NCBI GenBank assembly: GCA_036971475.1
Contig: JBAIZL010000006.1
Span: 10,818,656-10,882,655 of the forward strand
Length of the DNA: 64,000 bases
DNA from: Prosapia bicincta
Taxonomy: Eukaryota > Arthropoda > Insecta > Hemiptera > Cercopidae
Direction of reading: 5' to 3'
The notes below the pieces were generated by a model. That model had not been told where the DNA came from, ran no database searches, and worked only from the letters and a program-made list of their open reading frames with translations. Each line of letters opens with the position of its first letter. The stretch's first letter is position 1. Of the stretch, positions 1 through 12,300 are shown piece after piece. A program made the position numbers and the translations under genes.

Positions 1-170
1 ATTTTATTCTAGATTGTAATACTGTAACAACACATTCTGATGATGATGAAATGTACACAAGGGTTTAATGTTAGGTAACTTCTAATATACTAGTTAATTT
101 TTATTATTTTTCTGGTTTTGGGGTTTTTGCCAGTATTTTTATTGTAAACAATGGTGGTTCATTTGTGTAA
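1..170 (+). repeat. Partial PLE-type foldback arm with decayed hammerhead
   Basis: The first 170 bp share TAGATTGTAAT, CTGATGATGATG, GAAATGTACA, AAGGGTTTAAT and a GGGGTTTTTGCCAGTATTTT tail with the right arms at 12.35 and 23.06 kb. Stem II is shortened here, so the ribozyme motif (about 37-70) looks dead. The other arm is cut off by the window edge or absent. Confidence 0.6.
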
Positions 171-231
171 CACATTAAGCATTCAATACCTGTATTGATT
201 TCTTTAATATTATTGGTGCCATTTTTTGAAG

Positions 232-352
232 GCCAAAAGAAACTGGAGAAAATCTAATCCACTGTCAGCCTCTGGAAGGATCTCCTAAGAAACCACGTAG
301 TTTACTGCAAATGGAGGCTGAAAGCTTGAAACTTCGTCATCAGAGACTATTG
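232..352 (+). CDS. ERLEC1: ERLEC1 exon (linker region after first MRH domain)
   Basis: The exon follows a T-rich acceptor ending in GAAG and begins with the last base of a codon. It reads on through CQPLEGSPKKP and LLQMEAESLKLRHQRLL. It is followed by GTACTG as donor at 353. The CQ.L.GSP..P words match the linker between the two MRH domains of ERLEC1. The acceptor is inferred and could shift by a few bases. Confidence 0.75.
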
Positions 353-3300
353 GTACTGTTTTAAAATGTTGTTTGATTGCTAGTGACAATGATATGAATG
401 GATTTTGCATGCAGTAGTAGTAGAAAAAGTAGTACACTGTTTGAAAGAAATTTTTTATTTGAAATTATTGAAAGTGATGTAATTATTTAGCTGTAATCAT
501 TACATATAATTAATCTGCAATAAATTTTATTAACTTGTTCTACTAGATGTAATTATTTAAAGGTGATAAAGCATGGATTGTATATATTTATTTATTTTGT
601 TATGGTTTATTTATTGTTTTAAAAATACATATATTATGAGTGATTGGGTTTCTTTCATGAACAATTTTGCAATTTTGTCTAGTGTGTCGCTTGTTAGTCA
701 CAGGTTTAGGATTGTTTATCACGAATAATCTTGGTTATCACAAGGGGATAACCCTGTTCCGCAGCAATTTCCTCCAGAAAAATCAAATTATTTGTTACAT
801 GCAGGAAGAAGGTGATGCAAAAACTGTAAAGTTAGGTCTAGGGATAAATTTCTAGAAAGGGCTTTTAAAATATAATTCAGCATAATAATATGGGAAGTAC
901 AAGCACCTGTCATTTCTCTTCTATCTATCTTTCGTTTCTCTGTTATGGCTTCAGTAATTCAGATGGCCACTATAAAGTGGACATCTATTGAAATACAGTT
1001 TGTTTACTTTGAGTTAAATTTTGTTGTCTTTTAAATTTTATTTCAGACAATACAGTAGTGTCTTGATAATTTGAGGGTAATGGAACCCCTCGAATTACTG
1101 AAAACTTGGATTACATGGAAAAAGTTTCTGAGCATTAGTAAAAATAGGACTTCTAATGAACCCCAATACAGTAAAACCCCTCATATCCAGATCAATGTGG
1201 CAACAGCCTGAACCAGATTTATTAATAGGGGGAATAAAGACCAGTCCAGTTAATCATAAATGTAGTCATTGTTGGATTGATTTGTTTGCTTCAAGAGAGT
1301 TTATTTTCTAATATGTCATGCACAGGACTAGACTGTTGTGTAGAGATATTTGTTGACTGTCAAAACTTACAGCGTAAATAAAGAAAGATATCTATGGCCC
1401 ATTGACCTTCTGTCACCTAAACATAACTGATATAGACATTCAAACACAACATAAAGGCAAGCATGAATGACAGTATAACAACTGAAAGGGGAGGAAGGCA
1501 AGTATGAGTGACAGCATACAAAATAGAATGGCGAGGAAGAAAAATACCATATTGATATAGACATTTCTTGGAAGCCTGACTCATTTCCTGTGCATGATGT
1601 TTGGTATAAATATTTCTTGAACACCCCCATTCATTTTCTTTATGGCTATAAACATTTCTTGGTACCTACACTCATTTCCTTCTAAATAGATAAAATAGGC
1701 TCAAATTTTATGGAAGCTCGAAATATCGGGACTCGTGGATTTTCGAGACTCTACGATATTGTAAATAATCAATGTTAGAATACAAAATAATTATTTTCTG
1801 TGAACACTAATCCATAAACATATGAGCAGCATCTACAGAATTATGTATCTGTTTGATATACTTGGTTAGATAGTTAGCAAATAATGTCTTTTAAAGCATT
1901 AATAATCATATGATAAAACTATATTTTTGTTTTGTTTTATAGAAAGTTACAAAAAATTATTTCTTTACTATATTTTTTTTTACATTAGATCATTGTGATA
2001 ATCATTTTATGAGTTTTTCTTTTAAAAGTTAATTGAAAATAAGTCATGGTCATGAGTAAACTGAATTTTTGATGAATTGTACACTCACAAAATTTTTTGT
2101 TGAATAAACACTAGGTTGATACGTGAGTCAAGAAACCGTAATTTATTAAAAATTCGGCTGCATTGCGACAACTAAATTTTATCCTCATTCAGGCCTGACC
2201 TCCTCCTTTGTACTATTGTCAAAGCTATTAACACAAGAAGACAATTTCGCTTCTATATTTTCAACAAGTAATCATAGAACATATGTTTAAGATCTTGTTA
2301 AAAATGTCAACAAATTCAGGTGAATTTTTAATAAATTAAGGTTTCTTGACTCGCATATCAACCGAGTTTTTATTCAACTAAACTGAATTTAATTAACAGT
2401 TTAAAGTCAGGACTAATGTTAATGGGTTAAGAGTGGAGTAATAGTTGTAGAACGAGTGAAGGTTGTTATTGATAAAGTTTTTCTATTTCTTAACACATAT
2501 TTTTAAGCTCCGGTTTATGATCCCGTATGTCACTTATTGGAATAGTTAATGATAAATACTACTTTAAGTTTTCTTCGATGTTTCAAAATTTGTGTAACGA
2601 ATTTAATGCTGTAGTTGTACAATTTAAACACTAAATTTCCATTGTGTAAGGATCACCAGGATAGTCCATTCTATTGTGTAGAAAATTGTTATTAATAATA
2701 TAAACTCTAGAATTACTCATTTAAAACACGAAAAACAGATTCTAAAAATAAATCTGTCTTATAAATTTGAATAATTTGTCAAATTTTTGAGAATGAAAAC
2801 TAATATAAGTTATCTGTTGAAAATATTTCATTGAATAATAGTAATTTGTTCCTCAGGATGATGATGGTAAACGTGCTAAGGTCGTTGCAGTATTCAGCAT
2901 TGACAAAGTTCAAGGAGAGGTCTGTTTTGATTTTTTATTTTATTTTTGATTTTACTTATTTTATTTTATTGACTTTTTTGTACCCAAGGGGTATTTTGAG
3001 TATTTAGGTCAATTGGAAAAAGTTAGGTAAAACTTAATTAATTAACTTATTTTGTGTGCGAGCTACATTATTTATTAACAGGGGACGTAACATTATTGAG
3101 TGCGGAGACAATAGGATGTCATTTTTTTTTTTTAGTTACATGCTAGTTAAGGACGTGTCTACTCACACTTTAAAAATGCGTTTTCTGCGTATGAAAAGAA
3201 ATCTTGTCTAAATAAATTTTTTGTTTAGAGTACTGTTGTAAGTTTGCAAGAAATACGCTGTACTTAAAAGAATACTGTTTGGCTGTAGTCACTGAACTAT

Positions 3301-6300
3301 TGACCTCTAAGCTCTTGTCACAACTATAATAGCCACTCCTTTCTTAGCGGCTTGTACTCAGTTACTTTACATGTTTTTCAAATGCATTGTCACAATTTAT
3401 AACACTGGGTCATTTAATTTTGTTAGTTATGAGTTTATTTTGTTTACTGTTTATTAGGTTTGGTAATGGGCTCCAGTTCTCGTCTGTCACAAAAAAATAG
3501 TTTCAGTTATGTTGGGTACGAAATCAGATCACTTTATGGGAATAATCTTATATGCATTGGTCATGGTCATTGAGTGAAATATAGGGAGCGGAACCTTTTA
3601 CATGGCTTTGTGATAAGTATCAAATCACATTTCAGGACATATTTTCGATTTGGTCATCTCTAAAAAATTCTTTTTGGCAGAGATTCGTCATAGCAGATTT
3701 AGAGTTATCCTGGGTGCACCACAAGAAGGCCTGCTACATTTACACCCCAAATAAACTTGTTTCCACGGGAGCTTTCTCCAGCCTGTTTGAAATCAGCCAG
3801 GGTGATGGGCAAACACTAGTAATTTTGATGGATAAGTAACGGCAGTGCGACTGGCCTCAGAGGCGCTTGCTGCTCATTACCCAGCAACAAGCTGTTTTGT
3901 TTTTTAGACTCCCAAGCTGCCATAATTGCAATAGTCGACAACTCTTCAACAGACTGTTCTAACATATTCCACTGCCAAGAACCAATCTCACACCTTCTGC
4001 AAAATTACTGGTCTTCAGTGGATTCCAAGTCACATTGGCATCACAGGCAACAAAAGAGCAGACGACCAAGCAAAAAATAAAGCACAAATGCAGAAGCCAG
4101 TATCACCTCTGCCAAACACCTTATCGATGCAACCCTGAAACACTTCATGAAACAAGTGCATGAGGAGGCCAGAGGGCATCCCTTAGCAGTCGAGGTTCTT
4201 CTTAGCAAGCGATAGGGCAACTTCCGTGGCTGACTTTCGACTCCTGACAGGACACGATTATCTCCAGGGCCACCTCTACCATTTTTGCCTAGCAGAATCC
4301 AATACTTGTCCACTCTGTTTCGATGGTGTCATGAATGGGGATCACATTTCAACCTGCCGAGAGCTAAATGACCAGCTGTCTAGAATCGGTCGTTACTAGG
4401 AGGCTCAACACTGAATAGTTCAACAGCCAAGTGCTAACACTGGCTAAAGTAAGTACATTTCAGGACAAACTCCCCATTTTTGTGGTCAAGTTGAACGTGT
4501 GAATGTTTTTGTGTGTTTGGAAGCTAAAGAAAAATACAGTAAATATCATCAAAACAATAAAAAGAGACCAGTAAAACAATAATTAAAGACCTGTTCAAAC
4601 GATAGAACACAAATGCATGCTGCATGCAATGTGTTAAGAGTGCATATTAGTGACAGTGGATATATTAATATTGATAGTTATGTTGATGATTCTGATAGCG
4701 CGATAATTCTAAAATTATCAAAAATATTCTTCCTTAAACATTGAAAAACTATTACTGTAAAAGATTTTTGAAATTATTTCAATCAGTGTCCTTTGGAAAG
4801 AGTTTTTAAAATTAATTCTGTGGTTATATGTCATAGTTCTTTTTCTTTTATTTTATGCAAAAATAAAAAATATTGCTATTATACAAGTGGATGTTGATTA
4901 TGTAAGCCAGTGGTAAAATACAGACTCCACCAGTGAGTCAATCTCCATGGGGAACAGCTAAGCTGATTAAATTGGTTTGTGGCAAAATTAGGATTTATAC
5001 GATATCCGATATAATCTGCATGTGTCCTCCAAAAGGCTGTTATTATTTATTAGTCCTGTAAATTTATTGTTCATTAAACTGAACTAATTTTTTTGAATAT
5101 TTATTTATTATGAACAATGAAAATTATTTTATTATAAAAAAGTGTAGAAGAATAGTACATTGCAAATATATGCTAAAACTTATTATTTGACTCCATTTAA
5201 TCAACCTATAAATTGCACTGTAAATAAGCTATTAATTGTATTCCCTACTATATAAAGTGTATAAGAACATGAAACAAAAAATTGTAAGTTCGGTATTTTT
5301 GTAACAAGTCATCGATGCGTAAAGTAAACATAATTATATTTATATCATACATCCTGATGATAAATAACAATTGACATTCTGATGATAAATAACAATTGTT
5401 GTAAAAAATTGTTTACCAACAACAACTCCTAATCCTCATATAAGATTTTCAAGTTGTATCTGATTTGTTTTTTTAGGACGGAGAAACTCAGACCCAGCTT
5501 CACTTTGAACTAAGACCAATAGATACAGAAAAAATTGAATCCTCCACAAGTGCACCGCAGATCGAGGACACATCATCAGTTGAAAATTTCTTGTCTGGAG
5601 AGAACTGCTTGCAAGGGGTAAGAAGACATAGTCTTTATAGATTTAAATTATTGGTTACAAAATATTTAAAAAAATTGTATTATAATTTGATTTTATGAGT
5701 AACTAGGGGAAAGGAGGAGTTACATATACCTACTTATCATATAATCCTACTTACAAATTAGATACTAATAGCCTTAATTTTCTCTGATCTGGCAAAGAAG
5801 TATGTGTTATAGTTTAGTTTCAGTAGCAGACACTATAAAGAAGATGTTTAAAAAAAGTTAGGCTTTTAAAACTAACATAAAATGAAACTTGCACAATTTT
5901 GAAACTGTATTTTTGAAATTTTAGAATGGATCCACATTTCAAGCATATTGTCAGAAATATTTAGAAAAAATCTTAAAAATAATCATAAGTAACAAGAAAT
6001 ATGCTCACAAAATAATATATTAGTACAGAAACGTATATGACATCCTATACAAAGACAACTAAAGACAGATAAACACCTTCCACAAATGCATAAACAAATT
6101 ACACAATAACATAAACTTCATATTGGAAACTAAACAGAATACTCTTCCTAGATCTCGCAATAACATAACATAACAACAAACACTATTTAAATTATACAGA
6201 AAGCCCATCACCACCACTGACAGAGTTTCCAATCACCCCCATATAAAAAAAAACATGCTGCCTTCCACTCCATGATAAACAGACTAATCATCATACCCAT

Positions 6301-9300
6301 GAATAACGAAGAAAAAATAAACTCAACACAATAAAATACATAGGCTATAGAAACGGTTACAAACACTCCTGATAGAAAACATAATGCACAAAAAACAACA
6401 CACACATAACACAACAAAAAACAATAAGACCCAAATACATATCACAAAAAATAGCTTCCTCATTCTCCAAACTCAAATACAAAGTAGCCTTTAAAACATA
6501 TAACAAATAAAAAACACCTACACGGTACTTAAACACTCCAGAAGAAATACAAGAGAAGGAGTATATATGATAACGACTGTCCCAGATTCTACATAGGTCA
6601 AAACAGGAGAAACTGACACACGATACAAAGAACACATGAAAGACTTACAACCCAAATCAAACTTCGCCATTCACGTACAGAACACACAACAAACATACAT
6701 CAGTATAGATGCTAATCTGAAAGACCTTCATTACATCAAAAAAAGCATCAAACTAAACAGAATTGAAAACTACAAGATATACAAACTCCACAAAAACCAT
6801 CCGCAATATATTCTAAACGACAAAACACTCAAAACCAAATACTATATTTGAACACATAATTAACAACTACCCTATGAACAAAAACACACAACACACTACA
6901 GACTTGTGCAACAGCCTTGTCCATGACTCACAGCATTGAACAATGCACTGATGGAGTGTGAAACACGTCTGGTAAAAATATCAGTAATTAGTGGTTTTTT
7001 ATTGCCAAATAATACCAATAGTAGTGTTTTTTCTGTTTAATGCAATTCAGGACTTGTACAAGAAGTAAGAGAAGCGTTTAAAACGTAAGCGCGGTTTCTG
7101 GTCTACCAGCCGCTTCGGTCTTTGGTCAGGGAGTGTCCGCGGTGCATGGGTGTCGGAGCCTGTGCACAGTATTACGAGTTCTCAACTGATGCCCATCCAG
7201 TCGAGCAAAGGAGAAAAGCTACGAGTTCGTAGGGTTGAAAATGATCTATGTGATCCAAGGGTGTACCCGTTCCTATAGTCTCTCCCGTAGCGCTTGACAC
7301 GATAGCTGGATAAAAATATTTATGGATTCTAAAACCACATCAAATATGACTAGTCTGAAGAGGACACGCCAGGACTCTCCTGACGATCATAATAGTAAAG
7401 ATTTGAGTAAGAAGTTGATGGTGGCAACGTCACTGGCATTGCCATCAGCAAAGTATTTAGTTGTATCTAGTGCCGAAGAAGGGAAAGATCTTTCCAAAGT
7501 TTCTCCTTTCCTGATTAACAAGGCTATTACTGCTTGTAATGGAGGTCCAGTAGCTTCTATTAAGAAACTTAGAAGAGGAACACTGTCAGTTGCGACATCC
7601 ACCGAGAGATAAACCCGTGCTTTATCAAAAATGACCTCTTTCTTTGACAGGGTCGTAGTATCTGTGGCTCCCCACAGATCCTTGAATTACTCAAAGGGGG
7701 TCATCACATGTAGGGATTTAATGTACCTTCCAGTTGATGAAATTAAGTTACGGACGTTGTCCCTATCGTGAAAATGGACAAAGAAGAAAAAGTAGCAACA
7801 GCGTCTTTTATTGTCATCTTCGGAAAACTGGAAATACCTGAATACTTACATGTAGGTTACCAAAGGCTCTCAGTGAGACCATACGTGGCTAACCCTAGGC
7901 GCTGCTTTAAGTGTCAGCGTTTTGGGCATATCAGCTCTACCTGTTTGAAGCAGAACGTATGCGGTATATGTAGCATTGAAGGCCATGATGATAAGGAATG
8001 TGTTAATTCTCCGAAGTGCGCCAACTGTGGTGGTGACCACCCAGCGCAATCCTACAATTGTCCTACTTTTAAGGAAAAGAAAGCTATCCTAGGCATCATG
8101 GCGAAAGACAAGCTATCGTTTCCAGATGCCTAAAAACTGCATAGATCTACTCAGCCAAAGCCAGATAGTAAGACATATGCCGCTACACCGACCGTTTCAA
8201 AATCGTCTTGTATCAACTGTGCTGAGCTGTCAAAGAAGATTGAAGCTCTAACAGAACAAGTGTCTCGCCTTTTGTGCTTAGTCACAAATGGTCCTTCTTT
8301 GAATTTGGTAAAACCTACAGCAACGGATAGTGATTTACCTCTTGTACCTATACCTTCCACTAGGGGGATTGGAGCACGAAATAAATCGTTAGTGAGCCTT
8401 GTGTTTCTGTGCAAAAGACATTATCAACGGGTAATAAACCTTCTGTGCAGAAGAGGTTGGAAAAAACCAAACCACGTATACCAGTGTAACGTCAGACCAC
8501 ATCACCACCGGGCATTAAAAAAAATGCTAACAAAGGAGGGAATGTAAAAACCACCCCTCCTAAACCCAAACCTCCTCAGATTCCATCCCTGAATGGGTGG
8601 ATATGGAATCTGAGAAATGTAAGCCTAAGACGTCTAAAAACGTCCCAAGCAAGAAAGGACCAATGGGTGACAGATAAATCCACTGCTAAGTTGATAAATG
8701 TGTGCAATTAGCAAGTCAGTGATACAATGGAACATCAAAGGTGTTAGGAGTCACATAGAAGATCTTAAAGTACTCGGGCGAGATGTGTATCCGATGTTTA
8801 TATATCTACAGGAGACGCATCTCCACGAATCGCATAATTTTCGTTTAAGGGAGTATTCAGTTTTCAGATCAGACTTCGTTACAGAAGACTGAGCTAGAGG
8901 TGGAGTAGCCATCCTAGCCCCTGACTGTATCGATGCTGCACCGCTAAACTTAATAACCCCTTTGCAAGCAGTAGCCGTTCTAACAGCTGTCCCATATACA
9001 ATCATTGTGTGTTGTGTCTACTTGCCACCACAAGAAAATCTGCAACACAGTGATTTAGTGAATTTGATAAGCCAGCTACTTCTTATTAGTAGGAGATTTT
9101 AATGCCCACCATTTGGCTTGGGGGTCCCCAACTAGTAACTCTCGAGGTAAACTTGTGGAGAGTGTAAGAACGGAACTGGACTTATGTCTGCTAAATGACG
9201 GTTCGCCTACTCATTTAGCAGCATCTGCTGGTGGATGGACAGCTGTTGACCTATCGATCTGCAGCTCTCAATTAGCTACTAGATGCACATGGTCGGTACT

Positions 9301-12300
9301 CAATGATTTGTATGGAAGTGACCATGTGCCTATTAAGATCAATTTATGTGGCTCCCAACCGTTATGCTCGAAATTCCCGTTGGATTTTGCAAAAAGCCAA
9401 CTGGGACTCCTACTCGGATTATCTTGTATCACTTGACATGGATTATATGACACCCATTGATGAAACACTTGAAAATTTTTCAAAAGCTATTTTAAATGCC
9501 GCTGTAGAGACCATTCCAAAAACCTCTGCGCATCCACGCCAACCACCTGTGCCGTGGTGGAACGATGAATGCACAGAAATCCTCCGTTTACGATGAAGAG
9601 CACTGAGGTTTAAGCCACACCCAACAAATGGAAACCTTCAGAAATATAAAATACTCTGTGCGAAAGCACGGACGATATTTAGGCTGAGTAGGAAGAACTC
9701 TTAGGAACAGTACATTAACACAATTAGACGAACAACTCCGTCCTCCACAGTGTGGAGGTAACTAAAATCAGTTTGTGGTACTTCCATTCCGTTGCCAGCC
9801 ATTGCGCTAAAGCAACTAGATGGAAGATTAATCACAAACAGTGGTGATATTGCTGATGTACAAGGAACGTCATTTTACAACTTTTCTGCTACTACAGGCT
9901 ATAATAGATTATTCCAGATGTATAAATTTAAGGAAGAACAATAGCGTTTACTGTTGGGTTGTCTGTGGACTCTCCTTTCTCTATAGGGGAATTAGAGCCA
10001 GCTCTCACATCAACGAGGGATTCTGCACCAGGTCCTGATTCCATTGTATAATCTATGCTGAAACATCTACCATCATCGGCAAAACTTGTCCTCCTTTGAA
10101 TATACAATCGTTTATTCGAGGAACGGTCTTTCCCCCATGCATGGTTAGAAGCGACTGTAATTCCTCTTTTGAAGCCAGGTAAAGAAAGACAAAACCAATT
10201 CCAGTAGTTATAAGCCTATATGTCTAACAAGTGTCTTGTGCAAACTACTGGAGAAGATGGTCTACAGCCGTCTTGTCTGGTACCTAGAAACCAATGACCT
10301 TATTTGCAACGAACAGTGTGGTTTCAGGCAAAGACGATCATCCGTTGACCAATTGGTTTTGTTAGAATCCACTATTCAAGATGCCTTTCTCTTGCATCAA
10401 ACATTCGTTGCTGTTTTCTTCGACCTTGAGAAGGCATACAATATGGCATGGAAAAGAGGAATTCTGAACACTTTAAAATCATGGGGTATACAAGGGAATA
10501 TTCTAGCATTCATCGCAAACTTTCTATCAAATAGATCTTTCCGCGTTTGTCTTGGAGGCACATATCAAACAGTAATAAACAGGAGAATGGGGTATCGCAG
10601 GGCAGCGTGCTGAGCGTCACGCTATTTGCCGTTGGAATAAACAGTATCACGAGTTACATACGATCTCCGATACACTGTTCACTCTTTGTAGATGACTTTT
10701 GTATATATGTGCCTGCTCGTAGTATGGCAACTGTGGAAAGATCTTTGCATTTAGCAATAAGCAGATTAGAGGAAAGGTTAAAAACTACAGGTTTTAAATT
10801 CTCTGCTTCGAAAACCCAATGTGTAGCATTTAGTCATCGTAGGCGACACCAGGAGCCGATCCTTTATCTTGATGGGATTCAACTTCAAACCACGGATAGT
10901 GTTCGATTTTTAGGTCTTTTATTTGATAAAAGACTCTCATGGATCCCACATGTTCGTGATTTGAAGGTGAGGTGCAACAAGAAATTGGATATGTTAAGAG
11001 TCCTTAGTGGTACAAATTGGGGAGCAGACAGAACTAGTATACTTCGCTTTTATCACACGGTCGTTAGATTGTGGCTGTCAAGCCTATTCATTTGCTCGAC
11101 TTACAGTTCTGAAAACTCTCGATGCTGTCCACCACTCTGGACTTAGACTTGCTACTAGTGCATTTAGAACTAGCCCAATCCCTAGTCTTCTTGTCGAGGC
11201 TGAGGAACCCGCTCTTTCAAGACGACGTCAGATGATACAAATATCTTATATATCTGGTCTTCGAAGCAAACCTAAACATCTGGCATTTAATGTAGTGTTT
11301 AATAACCGCTACAAACCATGTTATAATGCATGTGAACGTTCGACCGCTCCGTTCGGTATTCGGACGTTGCGCATAATTGATAACCTAGAGTTGTAACTTC
11401 TTACTACATTTGAACAATCGATGTGCTATCTACCTCCATGGATAATAAAAAATGCCTCACTTTGATTTTTCATCGTCCAATTTTATAAAAAGCAATACTC
11501 CTAATGTGGTTTACCACCAGGAATTTTTGGCAATATACAGATCCCACCAATATAGTGAAATTATTTTCACTGATGGGTCTAAACTGGACAATGGCGTTGG
11601 GTGGGCATTTTATGCTTCAGGATGTAGTTACACGTACGGGTTGTTACATGTATAGATTTATTGTTGTTTTTGTGTTATTTATTAGTTTTTTTGAATTGTA
11701 TATTTATGGTTATAAAATTGTTTTATGTACTGCTACTTTGTTTTGAACTTTTTGTTTTAAATAAATTTGTTTTTGTTATTCTGTCTTAAATTATTGCGTT
11801 TTGTTTCAGGTTTTGATTGGCAATAATAACCACATTTGGTTTTTCGCCAGGAAAAAAAAGAAAAAAAAATTTAGTAAATTTGTAAAAATTACACAGCATC
11901 AAGAGCATAGTGGTACAATATATTACAATGAAAATGTTGGAAAGAACCCCAAAACTACGAAAATAATCAAAAATAACAAATAAAACAAGATACGTAAGAT
12001 TAAACCCTTATGTACATTTCGATGACCATGTCATCATCATCAGGGGGTCTTATTGCAAAATTACAATCTAGCAAACTAGAGTGATATCAATCGTTCTATA
12101 CGGTCATAGGCGTGAAGTAAGCTCCGCCCTTGAAATAAATAACGATTGGCCATCTTGAACCAAGTAGGCTAAGTCAAAAAGCCTATGTATTACATATGTA
12201 TTATTATAGTGTACTTTTTGACATAGCCTATTTGGTTTAAGATACCTGATTGTTATTTGTTGGTCGAGGGCGGAGCTTACCTCATGCCTATATATAGCGA

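Larger units (their letters stand above)
7080..11655 (+). mobile_element. I/jockey-group LINE, long but inactive, 3' truncated
   Basis: The order is a GC-richer 5' leader, ORF1 with zinc knuckles (7322-8133), ORF2 with AP endonuclease (8698-9440), reverse transcriptase (about 10000-11150) and the start of RNase H (11452-11655). The copy stops inside RNase H, with no 3' UTR or poly(A), and is followed by a foldback repeat. Base composition is clearly less AT-rich than the surroundings. It is inserted in sense in the ERLEC1 intron between 5617 and 12857. Confidence 0.88.

Noticed and set aside
5350..5399. CTGATGA words resembling hammerhead boxes
   Set aside because: No GAA box or stem II follows; they are part of a simple 25-bp tandem duplication.
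6357..6635. Minus-strand Cys/Phe-rich membrane-like frame
   Set aside because: Antisense of the A-rich PLE remnant; composition effect.
7768..8133. Retroviral gag or cellular zinc-knuckle protein
   Set aside because: Three knuckles followed by AP endonuclease and RT without protease, integrase or LTRs define a LINE ORF1.
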